DNA of 8,111 nucleotides from Actinomycetes bacterium (GTDB lineage Bacteria > Actinomycetota > Actinomycetes > Mycobacteriales > Mycobacteriaceae). Positions 7,423 through 8,111 of this stretch are shown here, one piece after another. The position numbers and the translations under genes were made by a program. The stretch lies in NCBI GenBank assembly GCA_022600695.1, contig JAHZJY010000191.1, forward strand, positions 1 through 8,111, in the 5' to 3' direction. The notes under the pieces were generated by a model. The model ran no database searches. It worked only from the letters and a program-made list of their open reading frames with translations, and was not told the origin of the DNA. The first letter of the stretch is position 1. Each line of letters opens with the position of its first letter.

Positions 7423-8111
7423 ATGATGCCTGGGACAAAACACGGTGCGGCCCTGATTGCCGTACTGGTTTCGCTGATGACGGCCGCTCCGGCGCTGGCT
7501 GAGCCCGAGCCCGCCGATCCCGATGTCGCAGCTCCCGCGACCGCGGCCGACCCGAACTTCGTGCCGGTCGCCGCCACCGACTCGACCGCCTCCGACTCGA
7601 CCGCCGCTGTCGACCCCGCCGACGGCGCACCGGTGGCCGACGACGGCAAGGTGGCGTCCAGCCCGCCGCAGACCACGACCGCACCGGACGGCTGGACATT
7701 GACCATCTCCTCGGAGGACGAGACGCAGATGGCCGTGGCACCGCTGACCACCGCGATCTCGACCCGCGAATACGCTGTCGGCGGGGTGTTCAACGGATCG
7801 TTGGAAGGGCCTGGCAACGAGGTTCCCGAGGGCGTCTTCGAGGTCGGTTACCAGATCGGCTGCGGAATCGATATGACCACCTCCAACGGTGTGTCGCTGA
7901 CCGGCACCGCCGGGGTCAGCCCGTCGATCCAGTTCCTCGGTATCGACGCCTCCACGCTCCCGATCGACGCCGTCATTCCCGGCGTCGGCGCCAACTTCGG
8001 CGGCGCCATCACGGTCGGCCTGAAGCCCGGGCTCATCAGCATCGTCCCGGTGACCAAGAAGCAGTACAGAGGCACCGAACCCTGGGTTTCGATCAGCAAC
8101 TTCCGGACCAA
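7423..8111 (+). CDS. MspA-family outer-membrane porin (5' part; runs off the right edge)
   Basis: MspA-family proteins form octameric pores across the mycolate outer membrane that admit small hydrophilic solutes. The frame is open for 229 codons to the window end. Residues 1-26 form a Sec signal peptide: a Lys/His-containing start, hydrophobic AALIAVLVSLM, and an AxA site APALA before E27. Residues 27-88 are a disordered-looking linker rich in Ala, Asp, Pro, Ser and Thr, with a repeated DSTA. The MspA domain starts near D89 (DGWTLTISSEDET) and continues with REYAVGGVFNG, FEVGYQIGCGIDM (C147), VGLKPG and EPWVSISNF. These fit the paralogue group with a GCGIDM motif more than MspA itself, whose mature chain starts almost directly with the domain, so I give no symbol. 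The acidic DDGD eyelet of MspA is not seen. Only 29 bp separate it from glgP, so cotranscription is possible. The 3' end is missing. Confidence 0.88.
   Translation, partial: MMPGTKHGAALIAVLVSLMTAAPALAEPEPADPDVAAPATAADPNFVPVAATDSTASDSTAAVDPADGAPVADDGKVASSPPQTTTAPDGWTLTISSEDETQMAVAPLTTAISTREYAVGGVFNGSLEGPGNEVPEGVFEVGYQIGCGIDMTTSNGVSLTGTAGVSPSIQFLGIDASTLPIDAVIPGVGANFGGAITVGLKPGLISIVPVTKKQYRGTEPWVSISNFRT
7579..7605 (+). repeat. 12-bp direct repeat in the porin linker
   Basis: GACTCGACCGCC occurs at 7579-7590 and again at 7594-7605, a 15-bp period in frame. It encodes DSTA-S-DSTA (residues 53-61). This points to expansion of the linker by local duplication. Confidence 0.75.

Noticed and set aside
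7056..7817. 253-codon minus-strand open frame across the glgP end and porin start
   Set aside because: It is opposite a signal peptide, a ribosome site and a recognisable MspA domain on the plus strand. Its Ser/Ala/Pro-rich translation mirrors the repeat-rich linker.
1..8111. Mobile element, CRISPR array, tRNA/rRNA or phage-defence genes
   Set aside because: No transposase motifs, terminal repeats, regularly spaced repeats or RNA-gene landmarks are visible. Nearly all bases belong to four housekeeping or envelope genes.

Overview
This window is GC-rich and looks like a chromosomal segment of a mycobacterium, most likely a rapid grower of the Mycolicibacterium type. The evidence is three glycogen-metabolism proteins that resemble the Mycobacterium tuberculosis GlgB, GlgE and GlgP (Rv1326c, Rv1327c, Rv1328) almost end to end and sit in the same arrangement, plus an MspA-family outer-membrane porin. 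These likenesses are from memory of the family sequences; no search was run.

Layout. Positions 1-166 hold the 3' end of a plus-strand gene with a proline-rich tail that I do not recognise. It converges on glgB across a 147-bp gap (167-313) with several short inverted repeats that may act as terminators. On the minus strand, glgE (4615 to 2543) is followed after 18 bp by glgB (2524 to 314), clearly one transcription unit. A 114-bp divergent intergenic region (4616-4729) separates glgE from plus-strand glgP (4730-7393). Only 29 bp after glgP, behind a near-perfect Shine-Dalgarno site, an MspA-family porin gene begins (7423) and runs off the right edge.

Function. GlgE extends alpha-1,4-glucan from alpha-maltose 1-phosphate and GlgB adds alpha-1,6 branches. 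Together they are the polymerising half of the mycobacterial trehalose-to-glucan (GlgE) pathway, which also feeds capsular glucan. GlgP, divergently transcribed, breaks the glucan down by phosphorolysis to glucose 1-phosphate. Synthesis and breakdown therefore share one control region. The porin is the least expected neighbour: as I recall, dinG lies next to glgP in M. tuberculosis. MspA-type porins carry small hydrophilic solutes across the mycolate outer membrane, so a link to sugar use is possible but unproven.

I see no mobile element, CRISPR array, tRNA or rRNA, and no clearly undescribed multi-gene system. The points most worth a second look are the porin linkage and its unusual linker, the 12-bp tandem repeat at the 3' end of glgP, the way glgE and glgB are joined, and the compact divergent promoter.
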